Below are positions 15,224 to 22,278 of a DNA stretch of 24,408 nucleotides, piece by piece (position 1 is the stretch's first letter; the number at the start of each line of letters is the position of its first letter). The stretch comes from CAYVFC01 sp964450715 (GTDB taxonomy: Bacteria > Myxococcota_A > Polyangia > Polyangiales > JAFGIB01): contig CAYVFC010000122.1 of the NCBI GenBank assembly GCA_964450715.1, positions 1 to 24,408 of the forward strand. The letters run 5' to 3'. Position numbers and translations under genes: made by a program. Under the pieces are notes generated by a model. It ran no database searches, had not been told where the DNA came from, and saw nothing but the letters and a program-made list of their open reading frames with translations.

Positions 15224-16504
15224 TCAGGGGCACGCCTCCCCGGCCTCCAGCGGGTTGGTGTCCCGGTGGATGGTCAGCCCGCCCTCGTCGTTTACCGCCC
15301 GCGCGAAGACCGAGCCGAAGACCTCCAGCGGTCCGGCGGTGACCAGCTCCGCGCGCGGCGCGTACAGGTGGCCGGCCAGCCAGCTCTGCTTGGCAAGGTT
15401 CACGGTTCCCGTGCCGCCGACGTAGAGCCGTACCCGTTCCGGCTGGTTTCGCTGCCCCAGTTGCAGCGTGTCATCGGCGGCCAGGTCTCCGGCGAAAAAG
15501 AGATCGAGCTCCGCCCCGTGCTCGAGCTGGACATAAACGGGACCCTCGAAATGGACCTGACCGAGCACGTACAGCGCGGCCCGACCGCTGATGACCAGCT
15601 CGAGCTCGCCTCGGCCCGAGAGCCTGTTCAGGAAGAAATGCCCGCAGGGAAGCGTCCGGCTGATGAGGCCCTGGTAATCCTCCAGCTCCGCGGGATCGAA
15701 GTCGAGCTGTGCGTTGTCGTTGAGCGCCGCGCGTTCGTCCACGATGGCGGCGATGTCCAGCAAATCTCCCTCGTCGCAACCGCAGGGCCGATCGACCTGC
15801 ACCGTCTCCCGCAACAGGGAGGCCACCTGCTCGCCGCCGTTCACGTTGATCTCCACGCCCTCGGGTACGGTGAGCTGGCCACCCACCTGCAGATCCTCCA
15901 GCACCAGCCGATCGGCCACGCGCGCGTCTCCACCCACCGCTACTCCGCATCCCGCGCCTTGCAGCGCCCCGCCCACCTGCAGATCCTCGCCCACCTCCAG
16001 GTCGGCGGCGGGCGCTACCGAGGGGGTGAGGTTCATCCCGCCGCCTGCCACCACCAGCGAGCCTCCCACGCGCAGGTAAAAACCGCCGTGCTCGATCACA
16101 CCGTTCACGCCCACCGAGCCCCCGGGGCTCGAGGCCGGGAAGTCGGTCGCGGCGCTGTTTACCGTGTCGGTCAGCAGGGTATTGCCCGCGGTATAGCCCT
16201 CGCATACGCAAAGCGCTTGCAAGAAGGCCGGCGCACCGCTTCCGTCCGGGCAGTCGGTCCGGGACGGAGCGTTGTCGCCAACCCTGTACCGCGGCCCGCT
16301 CTGCTCGCAATCGGCCGGGGCCGCATCGCGCACGGCATCCGCTCCGACATCCGCCGCGCCGGCATCGGCCGCCGCGTCGCTCCCGCCGTCCGTCAGGCTG
16401 GCTCCGCCCTGCACCCGCGTGGCCACGACGTCGACCGACCGACACGCGCCGAGCGGGGCGGTCAACAGAAGCCAGAGCGCGACGACGCGAGCGTTATCGC
16501 TCAC
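15224..16504 (-). CDS. Surface lipoprotein with beta-repeat domain, unknown function
   Basis: 426 residues, starting with GTG at 16504 and a good lipoprotein signal (ALWLLLTAPLGAC, Cys about 21). The next 60 residues are Ala/Asp/Gly-rich. The main domain contains many short beta repeats (VGVNGVIEHGGFYLRVGGSLVV, DLEVGEDLQVGGALQG, LEDLQVGGQLTVPEGVEINV), a pattern shared with bactofilin-like and DUF-type beta-solenoid proteins. A central GHFFLNRLSGRGELELVISGRAALYVLG block and an Asp-rich segment follow. Cys-rich spots (CVCEGY, CGCDEGD) may form disulfides. The function is unknown; scaffold, adhesin or polysaccharide contact are options. Its start overlaps the putative anti-sigma gene by 11 bp, so it is probably part of this operon and translationally coupled. 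Confidence 0.8.
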   Translation of the reverse strand: MSDNARVVALWLLLTAPLGACRSVDVVATRVQGGASLTDGGSDAAADAGAADVGADAVRDAAPADCEQSGPRYRVGDNAPSRTDCPDGSGAPAFLQALCVCEGYTAGNTLLTDTVNSAATDFPASSPGGSVGVNGVIEHGGFYLRVGGSLVVAGGGMNLTPSVAPAADLEVGEDLQVGGALQGAGCGVAVGGDARVADRLVLEDLQVGGQLTVPEGVEINVNGGEQVASLLRETVQVDRPCGCDEGDLLDIAAIVDERAALNDNAQLDFDPAELEDYQGLISRTLPCGHFFLNRLSGRGELELVISGRAALYVLGQVHFEGPVYVQLEHGAELDLFFAGDLAADDTLQLGQRNQPERVRLYVGGTGTVNLAKQSWLAGHLYAPRAELVTAGPLEVFGSVFARAVNDEGGLTIHRDTNPLEAGEACP

Positions 16505-17273
16505 CCGCGATGACCTCGAGGCGGCGGCGAGTCTGCTCTGCGGCGGGCCCGGAGGCGTCCTTCTTCAGCAACTCTCCCAGCGCCTCCCGCTCGCGCTCCC
16601 GGTCGCCGAGACGCCGCCAGGACCGCGCGATGCCCTGGCGCGCCTCTACCTCCAGCGCTCCACCGGGTCGGCTGGCCACCGCCTCGCGGTAGAGCCGCAG
16701 CGCGCCGCGGGCATCGCCCAGATGATCGAGCCGGATGGAAGCGGCGGCCACCCGCGCGACATAGCCGGACATGGAGCCGGGATACTGTAGGTAAACCTTG
16801 CCGTAGGTCTGCTCCGCTTGCTTCCACCGGCCTTCGCCGCGCATCCGGTTGGCCAGCTGCAGCAGGTCCTGGGCGGCGCGGCTCTCCGGCGCCGGCCGCG
16901 GCGCCGGCTGCTCGGCCGCGAGCGCTTCAGCGGTCGTCGGTTCGGCCGCGGCGCCGGCGGGGTCGCCGGTTACCGCCGACCTCGGGTCCGCGGCCCCGGT
17001 TCCGGATGGCTCGTCCTGCCCCGTGGTCGCCACCCCGTACCAGAGCGCCGCAGCGGCGCCGGTCAAGGCAAAGGTCGCCGCGGCGATGGCGACGACGCGC
17101 CCGTAACGACGCCGCGGGGGCGGCGCCGCGCTCGTTGACCGTTCCGCTTGCCAGGCGTCGATCGCCCCCCGGATCATGGCCTGGCGCCGCGCGGGGGAGA
17201 AGCGCGCGGGCCCGGGGCGATCGTCCAGCGGGAATAGCTCATTCAAAGGCGGTAGCTTTTCATCAGAGCTCAT
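16494..17273 (-). CDS. Membrane TPR protein, putative anti-sigma factor
   Basis: 259 residues. A soluble N-terminus (1-57) is followed by one transmembrane helix (about 60-80, VVAIAAATFALTGAAAALWYGV), an Ala/Pro-rich linker, and a C-terminal set of tetratricopeptide-like helices (about 130-250, with RGEGRWKQAEQTYGKVYLQYPGS and ARGALRLYREAVASRPGG). Its gene overlaps the ECF sigma gene by 4 bp (ATGA), which is the main reason to call it the cognate anti-sigma factor. It lacks the HxxxCxxC zinc anti-sigma motif and I see no FecR domain. The TPR part, outside the membrane, could sense or bind a surface partner such as the downstream lipoprotein. The sigma-binding role is inferred. Confidence 0.75.
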   Translation of the reverse strand: MSSDEKLPPLNELFPLDDRPGPARFSPARRQAMIRGAIDAWQAERSTSAAPPPRRRYGRVVAIAAATFALTGAAAALWYGVATTGQDEPSGTGAADPRSAVTGDPAGAAAEPTTAEALAAEQPAPRPAPESRAAQDLLQLANRMRGEGRWKQAEQTYGKVYLQYPGSMSGYVARVAAASIRLDHLGDARGALRLYREAVASRPGGALEVEARQGIARSWRRLGDREREREALGELLKKDASGPAAEQTRRRLEVIAGER

Positions 17274-17908
17274 GACGTACCTCGGTCGCTCGTGTAGCTT
17301 TCTCTCAGCTTCTTCATGCCCAGTCGCAGCCGGCTGCGCACCGTTTCGAAGGGGACCGCGAGCTGGTCCGCCAGCTCGGGCACGCTCAGGCCCACCACGT
17401 AGTGCAGCACCACGGCCTGGCGCTGCTCCTCGGGCAGCTCGTCCAGCATCTTTACCGCCCGGCGGCGCGCCAGGTACCCGCCCGCCGAGTGGTCGTCGCC
17501 GCTGACCGCGACCAACTCCACCGCAGCCGCCCTGCGTTGCTCGGCCTCGCGGCGCCTGCGCCTGACCTGCGCCATGGTCACCCGCGTGGTGATGCGATCG
17601 GACCAGGTGGTGAGCTTGCTCTCGCCGCGGAAGCTTCCCAGGCTGCGCAGGATCTCTATCAGCACTCTCTGGGTGATGTCCTCCACGTCTTGGTCGCGGC
17701 CGATCAGGTAACGGACCAGGTTGCCGACCCGGGGTAGAAGCTCGCCGAGCAGCTGCTCGGCGGCCTCGCGGTCACCGGCCGCGGCAGCAGCGACGCGCGG
17801 ATCCAGCGCGTCGTTCACCGTCGCGCTCGCCAGTCGTTCCTCGACCGGTACTCCATCCTCGGGTTCGGCTCCCACGTAGGAGATCCTGGCATGTGCTCGA
17901 TTGCCCAT
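17270..17908 (-). CDS. ECF-type RNA polymerase sigma factor
   Basis: 212-residue alternative sigma factor. Region 2 spans about 45-115 (AAEQLLGELLPRVGNLVRYL, DVEDITQRVLIEILRSLGSF, TWSDRITTRVTMAQVRRRRR). Region 4 spans about 152-203 (LDELPEEQRQAVVLHYVVGLSVPELADQ with the helix-turn-helix FETVRSRLRLGMKKLRE). A 40-residue N-terminal extension precedes region 2, and there is no sigma 1.1 or region 3. It heads the cellulose cluster and overlaps the putative anti-sigma gene by 4 bp. It is therefore expected to direct transcription of this operon in response to an outside cue. The ATG at 17908 has no clear Shine-Dalgarno site, and a later start inside the extension is possible. Confidence 0.9.
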   Translation of the reverse strand: MGNRAHARISYVGAEPEDGVPVEERLASATVNDALDPRVAAAAAGDREAAEQLLGELLPRVGNLVRYLIGRDQDVEDITQRVLIEILRSLGSFRGESKLTTWSDRITTRVTMAQVRRRRREAEQRRAAAVELVAVSGDDHSAGGYLARRRAVKMLDELPEEQRQAVVLHYVVGLSVPELADQLAVPFETVRSRLRLGMKKLRESYTSDRGTS

Positions 17909-18040
17909 TCAACCGGTACAGTAAACTGGGACGGTTCGATCGGGTCACTGTAAAAATCCAGTCGCCGCCGGGTCGCTGATTCACCTTGTTTTTTATGGGT
18001 TTTCTGACCCGAATCGGCTCGCGCCGGCTACTGAAGCGAT
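17909..18040. other. Upstream region of the sigma factor gene
   Basis: The stretch before the operon should hold its promoter. On the minus strand, CGAACCGTCCCAG (around 17927-17940) has a GAACC core like many ECF -35 elements, but no convincing -10 was fixed. A GGCTCGCG inverted pair lies near 18015 and 18060. No gene was found. Confidence 0.25.
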
Positions 18041-18463
18041 GTGAGCGCATATCCGTCGCGAGCCGGTGTTTTCCTACATCGCCGCCCCTGTCGGTGCGCT
18101 CTTGTTCTCTCACCTTCCAGCAAGACTCTACTGATCGCGATCGCGCTGGCTCTATACGGACCGGGTTGCGCCTCGTCAGACGATGGCCCTTCTAGACTCG
18201 AGTTTGGCGGATTTTTGCTACTGCGAGCGGTCCAAAACGCGCCTAGCTGCGTCAGGCGAGCCGTTTTTATGCTCGACGTAGCTCCACTACGCCTGCGCAA
18301 AAACGGCTCGCCTTGCTTGCTATCCGCGTTTTGTCCTCGCTCTCGCTACGCAAAAACCGCCAAACTCGAGTCTAGAGCCGGAAGGGGCGGCGGCGGCTCC
18401 TTTACCGTCGGTGGAAGCGGCGGGTCGCCCGTTTTTGGAGGGATACCCACTTTGATTCATTGA
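18041..18463 (+). pseudogene. Lipoprotein gene remnant interrupted by PE4
   Basis: The frame encodes SKTLLIAIALALYGPGC followed by ASSDDGP, a convincing lipoprotein signal resembling the next gene's GKTIFSIAILFCWTAIAGCAASDSGP. There is no good start codon next to it; the nearest in-frame GTG adds a long non-signal N-terminus. After ASSDDGP the 186-bp palindrome enters in frame and stays open for 62 codons. Host-like sequence resumes (GRGGGGSFTVGGSGGSPVFGG) and stops at 18463. The most likely reading is a decayed duplicate of the 18562 lipoprotein gene. A short, still-expressed protein is less likely. Confidence 0.4.
18191..18376. repeat. Large palindromic element PE4
   Basis: 186 bp and palindromic along nearly its whole length. 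Outer arms 18191-18210 and 18357-18376 are perfect over 20 bp and begin TCTAGACTCGAG. Inner pairs match perfectly at 18233-18241/18325-18333 and 18254-18268/18299-18313, and a small CGTAG/CTACG hairpin sits at the centre. There is no transposase. Its terminus recurs alone beside the palindrome at 1444-1532. Length is a multiple of three, and it is open in the host frame. Confidence 0.88.
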
Positions 18464-18561
18464 TTCGTTAACAGATCGAGCCAGGGAGGCTTCGTTCGAG
18501 TGCGGGCAGGGGCCGGGTTTACGGACGGGATGCGCGACGGCTCGTCGGAAAGGCCACAGGG

Positions 18562-19518
18562 ATGAAAACAGGTGTCGGTAAAACCATCTTTTCCATTGCG
18601 ATTCTGTTCTGCTGGACGGCGATAGCCGGCTGCGCCGCCTCGGACAGCGGGCCGCAGACCGAGATCGGCGATCCGACCATGAATATGGGCGGATCCGGCG
18701 GTTCTTATACGGCCGGAGCATCGGGTTACAGCCCGGCTGCCGGGGGCGCCTCGGGGTACGGTCCGGGCGCCGGAGTCTCGGCGGGCGCGGCGCCGACCAC
18801 GGCCGGTTCCGGAGGTGCGGCGGGTGCGGCTCCGGTGGCTGGCGGCAGCAGCAGCGCGGTTGGCGGCAGCGTCGGCACGCCGTCGGATGGCGGCGCAAGC
18901 CCCGCGGCGGCGGGCTCGGCCCTGGTGACCGAAAACGGGTGGGTTTCCAGCACCACCAACAGCTTCGGCATCCAGGGCGCCTGGTACGTCTTCTGCGACT
19001 CCTGCGACCCGGGCAAGCCCATCGGCACCTCTTCCATCTCTCCCTCGGGCGATTCGCCCTACGCAACGTCGTCGACCATCTGCGCCTCGGGCTCGGCCGG
19101 GCAGGTTCCGGCCATCGACGGCACCAGCCCCGCGGAGTACGACTGGGAGGGCCCCACCTGGGGAGCCGGCATCGGGCTGAACCTGAGCCAGCAGGAGGGC
19201 GACCCGGCCGTCAATTCCTACGCCAATCCGCAGGGGATCAAGGGCTTCCAGGTATCGTTGAGCGGCAGCGTCGACGGCGGCACCATCCGCGTCAAGTACC
19301 AGGTAGCCGGCAACGAAGCGACCGACTATTGCAAGGAGGTCAGCGTGCCCGGAACGCACTCCGTTTTGTTCAGCGACGCCACCGCTTCCTGCTGGCAGGC
19401 CGGCGGCGCCTCCCCCAGCCCCACCTCGGTGTCAGCCATCCAGTTCCAGGTGGTGTCCAACGAGGTAGCGGCCAAGAGCTTCGACTTCTGCGTGGACTCG
19501 CTCTCTCCTGTTCCCTGA
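18562..19518 (+). CDS. Lipoprotein with Gly/Ser linker and beta-sandwich-like domain
   Basis: 318 residues that I do not recognise as a named family. The lipoprotein signal MKTGVGKTIFSIAILFCWTAIAGC has an ideal IAGC lipobox. Residues about 35-112 form a Gly/Ala/Ser-rich linker with GGSGGS-type repeats. The C-terminal 200 residues (LVTENGWVSSTTNSFGIQG onward) have regular beta strands, many aromatic and Ser/Thr residues and several Cys (CDSC, C-terminal DFCVDSLSPVP). This pattern is typical of carbohydrate-binding beta-sandwich domains, and the GIKGFQVSLSG and IQFQVVSNEVAAKSFDFCVDSL blocks support that. Cellulose or glycan binding is an inference, helped by the divergent cellulose operon. GGAAAGG lies 8 bases before the ATG. 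Confidence 0.78.
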   Translation: MKTGVGKTIFSIAILFCWTAIAGCAASDSGPQTEIGDPTMNMGGSGGSYTAGASGYSPAAGGASGYGPGAGVSAGAAPTTAGSGGAAGAAPVAGGSSSAVGGSVGTPSDGGASPAAAGSALVTENGWVSSTTNSFGIQGAWYVFCDSCDPGKPIGTSSISPSGDSPYATSSTICASGSAGQVPAIDGTSPAEYDWEGPTWGAGIGLNLSQQEGDPAVNSYANPQGIKGFQVSLSGSVDGGTIRVKYQVAGNEATDYCKEVSVPGTHSVLFSDATASCWQAGGASPSPTSVSAIQFQVVSNEVAAKSFDFCVDSLSPVP

Positions 19519-19564
19519 CCGATACCATTCTCCGGGAGACGACCGGACGGGCGGGCGCAAGGCC

Positions 19565-19711
19565 CGCCCCTACAGCAATTGCAGCGCGCGACCGTAGGGG
19601 AGTGGCTTTATGCCCCCTCCCGCTCGGTCTTGCCCCCCCGCCCCTACAGCAATTGCAGCGCGCGACCGTAGGGGAGTGGCTTTATGCCCCCTCCCGCTCG
19701 GTCTTGCCCCC
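19565..19711 (+). repeat. 74-bp tandem duplication with internal hairpins
   Basis: Two adjacent copies (19565-19638 and 19639-19711) are identical over 73 bases. Each contains the hairpin CCCCTAC...GTAGGGG with a GCAATTGC palindrome inside. Just before the first copy, GGGCGGGCGCAAGGCCCGCCC is a separate short hairpin. A mobile or replication-slippage origin is likely. It lies 75 bp before the acyl-CoA synthetase gene. Confidence 0.9.
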
Positions 19712-19786
19712 TGCCCCGTCCGGCCGGATACCCAACCGACCGGAGTTGGGGTAAGGTGTGCCGCGCCATCTGGCGGAGGTTGAACG

Positions 19787-21385
19787 GTGAACATCGGCAC
19801 GCTTCTCGACGACGCCATCAAGCGGTTCGGCGAGCACGATTCCTTTCACTACGACGGAAAGTGGACCACCAACGTCGAGCTGCACCGGGAGGCCGGACGG
19901 CTGGGCAACCTGCTCGCGGATCTCGGCATACGGAGGGGCGATCGGGTCATCCTGCAGATGCTCAACTGCCCGGAGATCCTCGCGGCCTTCAACGCCATCT
20001 ACCGCCTGGGCGCGGTGGCGGTGCCGCTGAGCCCGCTGCTCAGGCCCGATCAGGCTTCGCACATCTTCCGCGACTGCGGGGGCAAGGCCATCCTCACCAC
20101 GAGCGTCTTCCTGGATTCCGTGGGCAAGGCCCGGCAGAACGCGCCGGAGCTGGAGCATCTCCTCGTGATGGACAGGGACGACATTCCGGATACCCTGCCC
20201 TACCGACAGAGGCGCGCCGACTATCCACCCGAGCTGGAGGCGGTCGAGACCGAGAACGAGGAGGTGGCGGCTCTGATCTATACCGCCGGTACCACGGGCA
20301 AGCCCAAGGGGGTGATGCACACCCATTTCTCCCTCTACATCAACTCCCTGGACGTCTTTCACAGCCTGTGGACCAACCGGCCGGTGACCGTCGAGCAGAG
20401 CATCACCCATGTCGATTCAAAGACCCGCCAGACTGTGCAAGAGAACGTCCGGGTCACCGGCGTCGATCGAGCTGCGACCAGCCTGGGCGTGCTTCCCCTC
20501 TCGCACTCCTATGGGATAGCGGTCATGAACACCAGCGCCCTGGTGGGCGCCCGCACCGTCCTGCATCCCTGGTGGGACGCCGGCAGGGCCATGCAGGACA
20601 TCGAACGGTTCGGCATCGACTTCATGGCGCTGGTGCCGACCATGTACATCCAGATGCTGAACCACCCGGATTTCGGCGAGTACGACCTGAGCTCCCTCAA
20701 GGGGTGCGTCTGCGGATCGGCGCCGCTGCCGATCGAGATCGCGCGCAGGTGGGAGCGGCAGGTGGGGATCGAGATCCGGGAAGGGTGGGGCATGACCGAG
20801 AGCGGCGCCACCACCTGCGGGCAGCCGGCGGACCGGCCGCCCAAGTACGGTTCCATCGGCAAGTCGCTCTGCAAGAGCAACCGGGTCACCCTGTTCAACG
20901 AACGGGGAGAGGAGACGGCCCCTGGCGAAAAGGGCGAGATCGTGGTCAAGGGGCCCACCGTCATGAAGGGGTACTGGAACAAGCCCGAGGAGACGGCCGA
21001 GACCATCAAGGACGGGTGGCTCTATACTGGGGATATCGGCTACAAGGACGACGACGGGTACATCTTCATCACCGACCGGAAGAAGGACATCATCATCCGG
21101 GGCGGAGAGAACGTCTCTCCACGGGAGGTGGAGGAGGTCCTCTTCCAGCACCCGGCCGTGGCCGAGGCCGGCGTGGTGGGGATGAAAGACGAGGTCTACG
21201 GTGAAGAGATCAAGGCCTTCCTGGTACCCAGGGCGGGTCAACAAATCGACGCCGAAGAGGTCATCGCTTTCTGCAAGCAGCACCTGCCCAACTACAAGAC
21301 CCCCAAGGTGATCCGCGTGGTCGAGGCCCTGCCCAGAAACCCGGTAGGCAAGGTGCTGAGAGCCGAGCTGAGAAAGATGCAGTAG
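19787..21385 (+). CDS. AMP-forming acyl-CoA synthetase
   Basis: 532-residue cytoplasmic enzyme of the ANL superfamily, activating a carboxylic acid through an acyl-AMP to its CoA thioester. It shows the ATP-binding motif YTAGTTGKPKG (165-175), GWGMTESG, YTGDIGYKDDDGY, the hinge DRKKDIIIRGGENVSPREVE and the catalytic Lys522 in NPVGKVLR. Between about residues 196 and 235 it has a longer stretch than usual (NRPVTVEQSITHVDSK onward) before LPLSHSYG. GTG at 19787 is used because GGAGG lies seven bases upstream and the frame then begins with the standard N-terminus. Medium- or long-chain fatty acids are the usual substrates of this type, but the true one is open. Confidence 0.92.
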   Translation: MNIGTLLDDAIKRFGEHDSFHYDGKWTTNVELHREAGRLGNLLADLGIRRGDRVILQMLNCPEILAAFNAIYRLGAVAVPLSPLLRPDQASHIFRDCGGKAILTTSVFLDSVGKARQNAPELEHLLVMDRDDIPDTLPYRQRRADYPPELEAVETENEEVAALIYTAGTTGKPKGVMHTHFSLYINSLDVFHSLWTNRPVTVEQSITHVDSKTRQTVQENVRVTGVDRAATSLGVLPLSHSYGIAVMNTSALVGARTVLHPWWDAGRAMQDIERFGIDFMALVPTMYIQMLNHPDFGEYDLSSLKGCVCGSAPLPIEIARRWERQVGIEIREGWGMTESGATTCGQPADRPPKYGSIGKSLCKSNRVTLFNERGEETAPGEKGEIVVKGPTVMKGYWNKPEETAETIKDGWLYTGDIGYKDDDGYIFITDRKKDIIIRGGENVSPREVEEVLFQHPAVAEAGVVGMKDEVYGEEIKAFLVPRAGQQIDAEEVIAFCKQHLPNYKTPKVIRVVEALPRNPVGKVLRAELRKMQ

Positions 21386-21480
21386 GGGCTGACCTTGCGG
21401 CGGCCCGAATGAGGCAGGGGGCAAGCCCCTCCCCTACGGCGCCTACGGCGCCCGCCCATTGAGTCGTCTGGCCGGACGGT
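21386..21480. other. Short intergenic repeat sequence
   Basis: The gap between the convergent synthetase and response-regulator genes contains GGGGGCAAGCCCCT-type complementary strings and a doubled TACGGCGCC. It may form hairpins that limit read-through. There is no T tract and no clear terminator. Confidence 0.4.
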
Positions 21481-21867
21481 TCAATCCACTTCATACCCGA
21501 GCGCACTTCTCACTTTTTCCAGCAGCTCGGCGGTCTTGAAGGGCTTGGTCATGTAGTGACGGGCGCCGATGTTGATGCCGATGATGACGTCGTCGACCGT
21601 GTCCTTGGCGGTCAGCATGATGATGGGAACGTGGGCGGTGGCGGCGCGCTTCTTGATGAGCAGACAGGTCCGCATCCCGTCCAGGCCCGGCATCATCCAG
21701 TCCAGGATGATCACGTCCGGCACATAGCCTTTCCGAATCGTCTCGACCGCGTCCATCCCGTTGGTCACCGTCTTGACCTCGCCCAGCGGCTTCAGCACGG
21801 TTTCCAGCAGGCGGACCAGATCCGGGTCGTCCTCCACCACAAAGATCCGGTGACTTCCGCTCGACAT
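21481..21867 (-). CDS. Single-domain response regulator
   Basis: 128-residue receiver domain (CheY-like) with nothing attached. The pocket is complete: E12, D13, D14, phosphoacceptor D56 in VIILDWMMPGLDG, T86 in IIMLTAKD and K108 in YMTKPF. ATG at 21867 gives MSSGSHRIFVVEDDPD; an upstream GTG at 21906 would add 13 residues without receiver homology. Such proteins act by phosphorylation-dependent binding to a partner. No kinase is nearby, and the partner is unknown. The Fe-S/receiver fusion is the only other receiver in the window, 12 kb away, so a link is not supported. Confidence 0.92.
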   Translation of the reverse strand: MSSGSHRIFVVEDDPDLVRLLETVLKPLGEVKTVTNGMDAVETIRKGYVPDVIILDWMMPGLDGMRTCLLIKKRAATAHVPIIMLTAKDTVDDVIIGINIGARHYMTKPFKTAELLEKVRSALGYEVD

Positions 21868-21936
21868 AGGGTTCTTTCCCGCCACTTCCCCCTCTAATTC
21901 AATCACCCGGCCGGCGGGATTACAAGTAGAGCCGGT

Positions 21937-22106
21937 CTAGAGCACCGAACGGGTTGAAAACGCCATGATTTCGCGGTTTAGAGGGGCCATCTGCGGCGCC
22001 GTCCCTCCTCGAAGTGGCTCTGCCACTGCTTCGTCGGGCCGGCATCCGCATCTGACCCCTCTATCCTCGCGAACTCAAAGGCGTTTCAACCCGATCGGTG
22101 CTCTAG
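21937..22106. repeat. Large palindromic element PE5
   Basis: 170 bp, palindromic throughout. Perfect outer arms are 21937-21948 and 22095-22106 (CTAGAGCACCGA). Next are 21950-21959 with 22084-22093. A central AGTGGC-TCT-GCCACT hairpin lies at 22013-22027. The terminus CTAGAGCA also begins the element at 9088/9089, and the interior has CCATCTGC. There is no coding capacity of its own. Confidence 0.88.
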
Positions 22107-22278
22107 CCGTACAGCGGGCCAAGGTGGGAAGCGTTCGGTCGGAACGCGATCCTGCCTCCCCGAGCTCGACGAAAGACGTAGGTTCGCCACGCGCTTCCGC
22201 CCCCGGGCGAAGCGTTCTACCCTGTGATAGAATCGCTGCTCCGCGTTCGCTGAACAGGAACGGGTAAGGAGGTGGGGT
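22107..22278 (+). other. Upstream region of the beta-helix lipoprotein gene
   Basis: Non-coding stretch. A TAGAAT string at 22228-22233 resembles a -10, but no matching -35 was found 16-18 bp upstream. The last 15 bp contain the strong AAGGAGG ribosome site of the next gene. Confidence 0.3.

Noticed and set aside
15266..16513. Plus-strand open frame of 415 codons
   Set aside because: It is antisense to the beta-repeat lipoprotein gene. It arises from high GC content and shows no coding signature.
17909..18561. tRNA or small structured RNA upstream of the sigma gene
   Set aside because: No cloverleaf or known RNA motif was found. The structure there is explained by the 186-bp palindrome.
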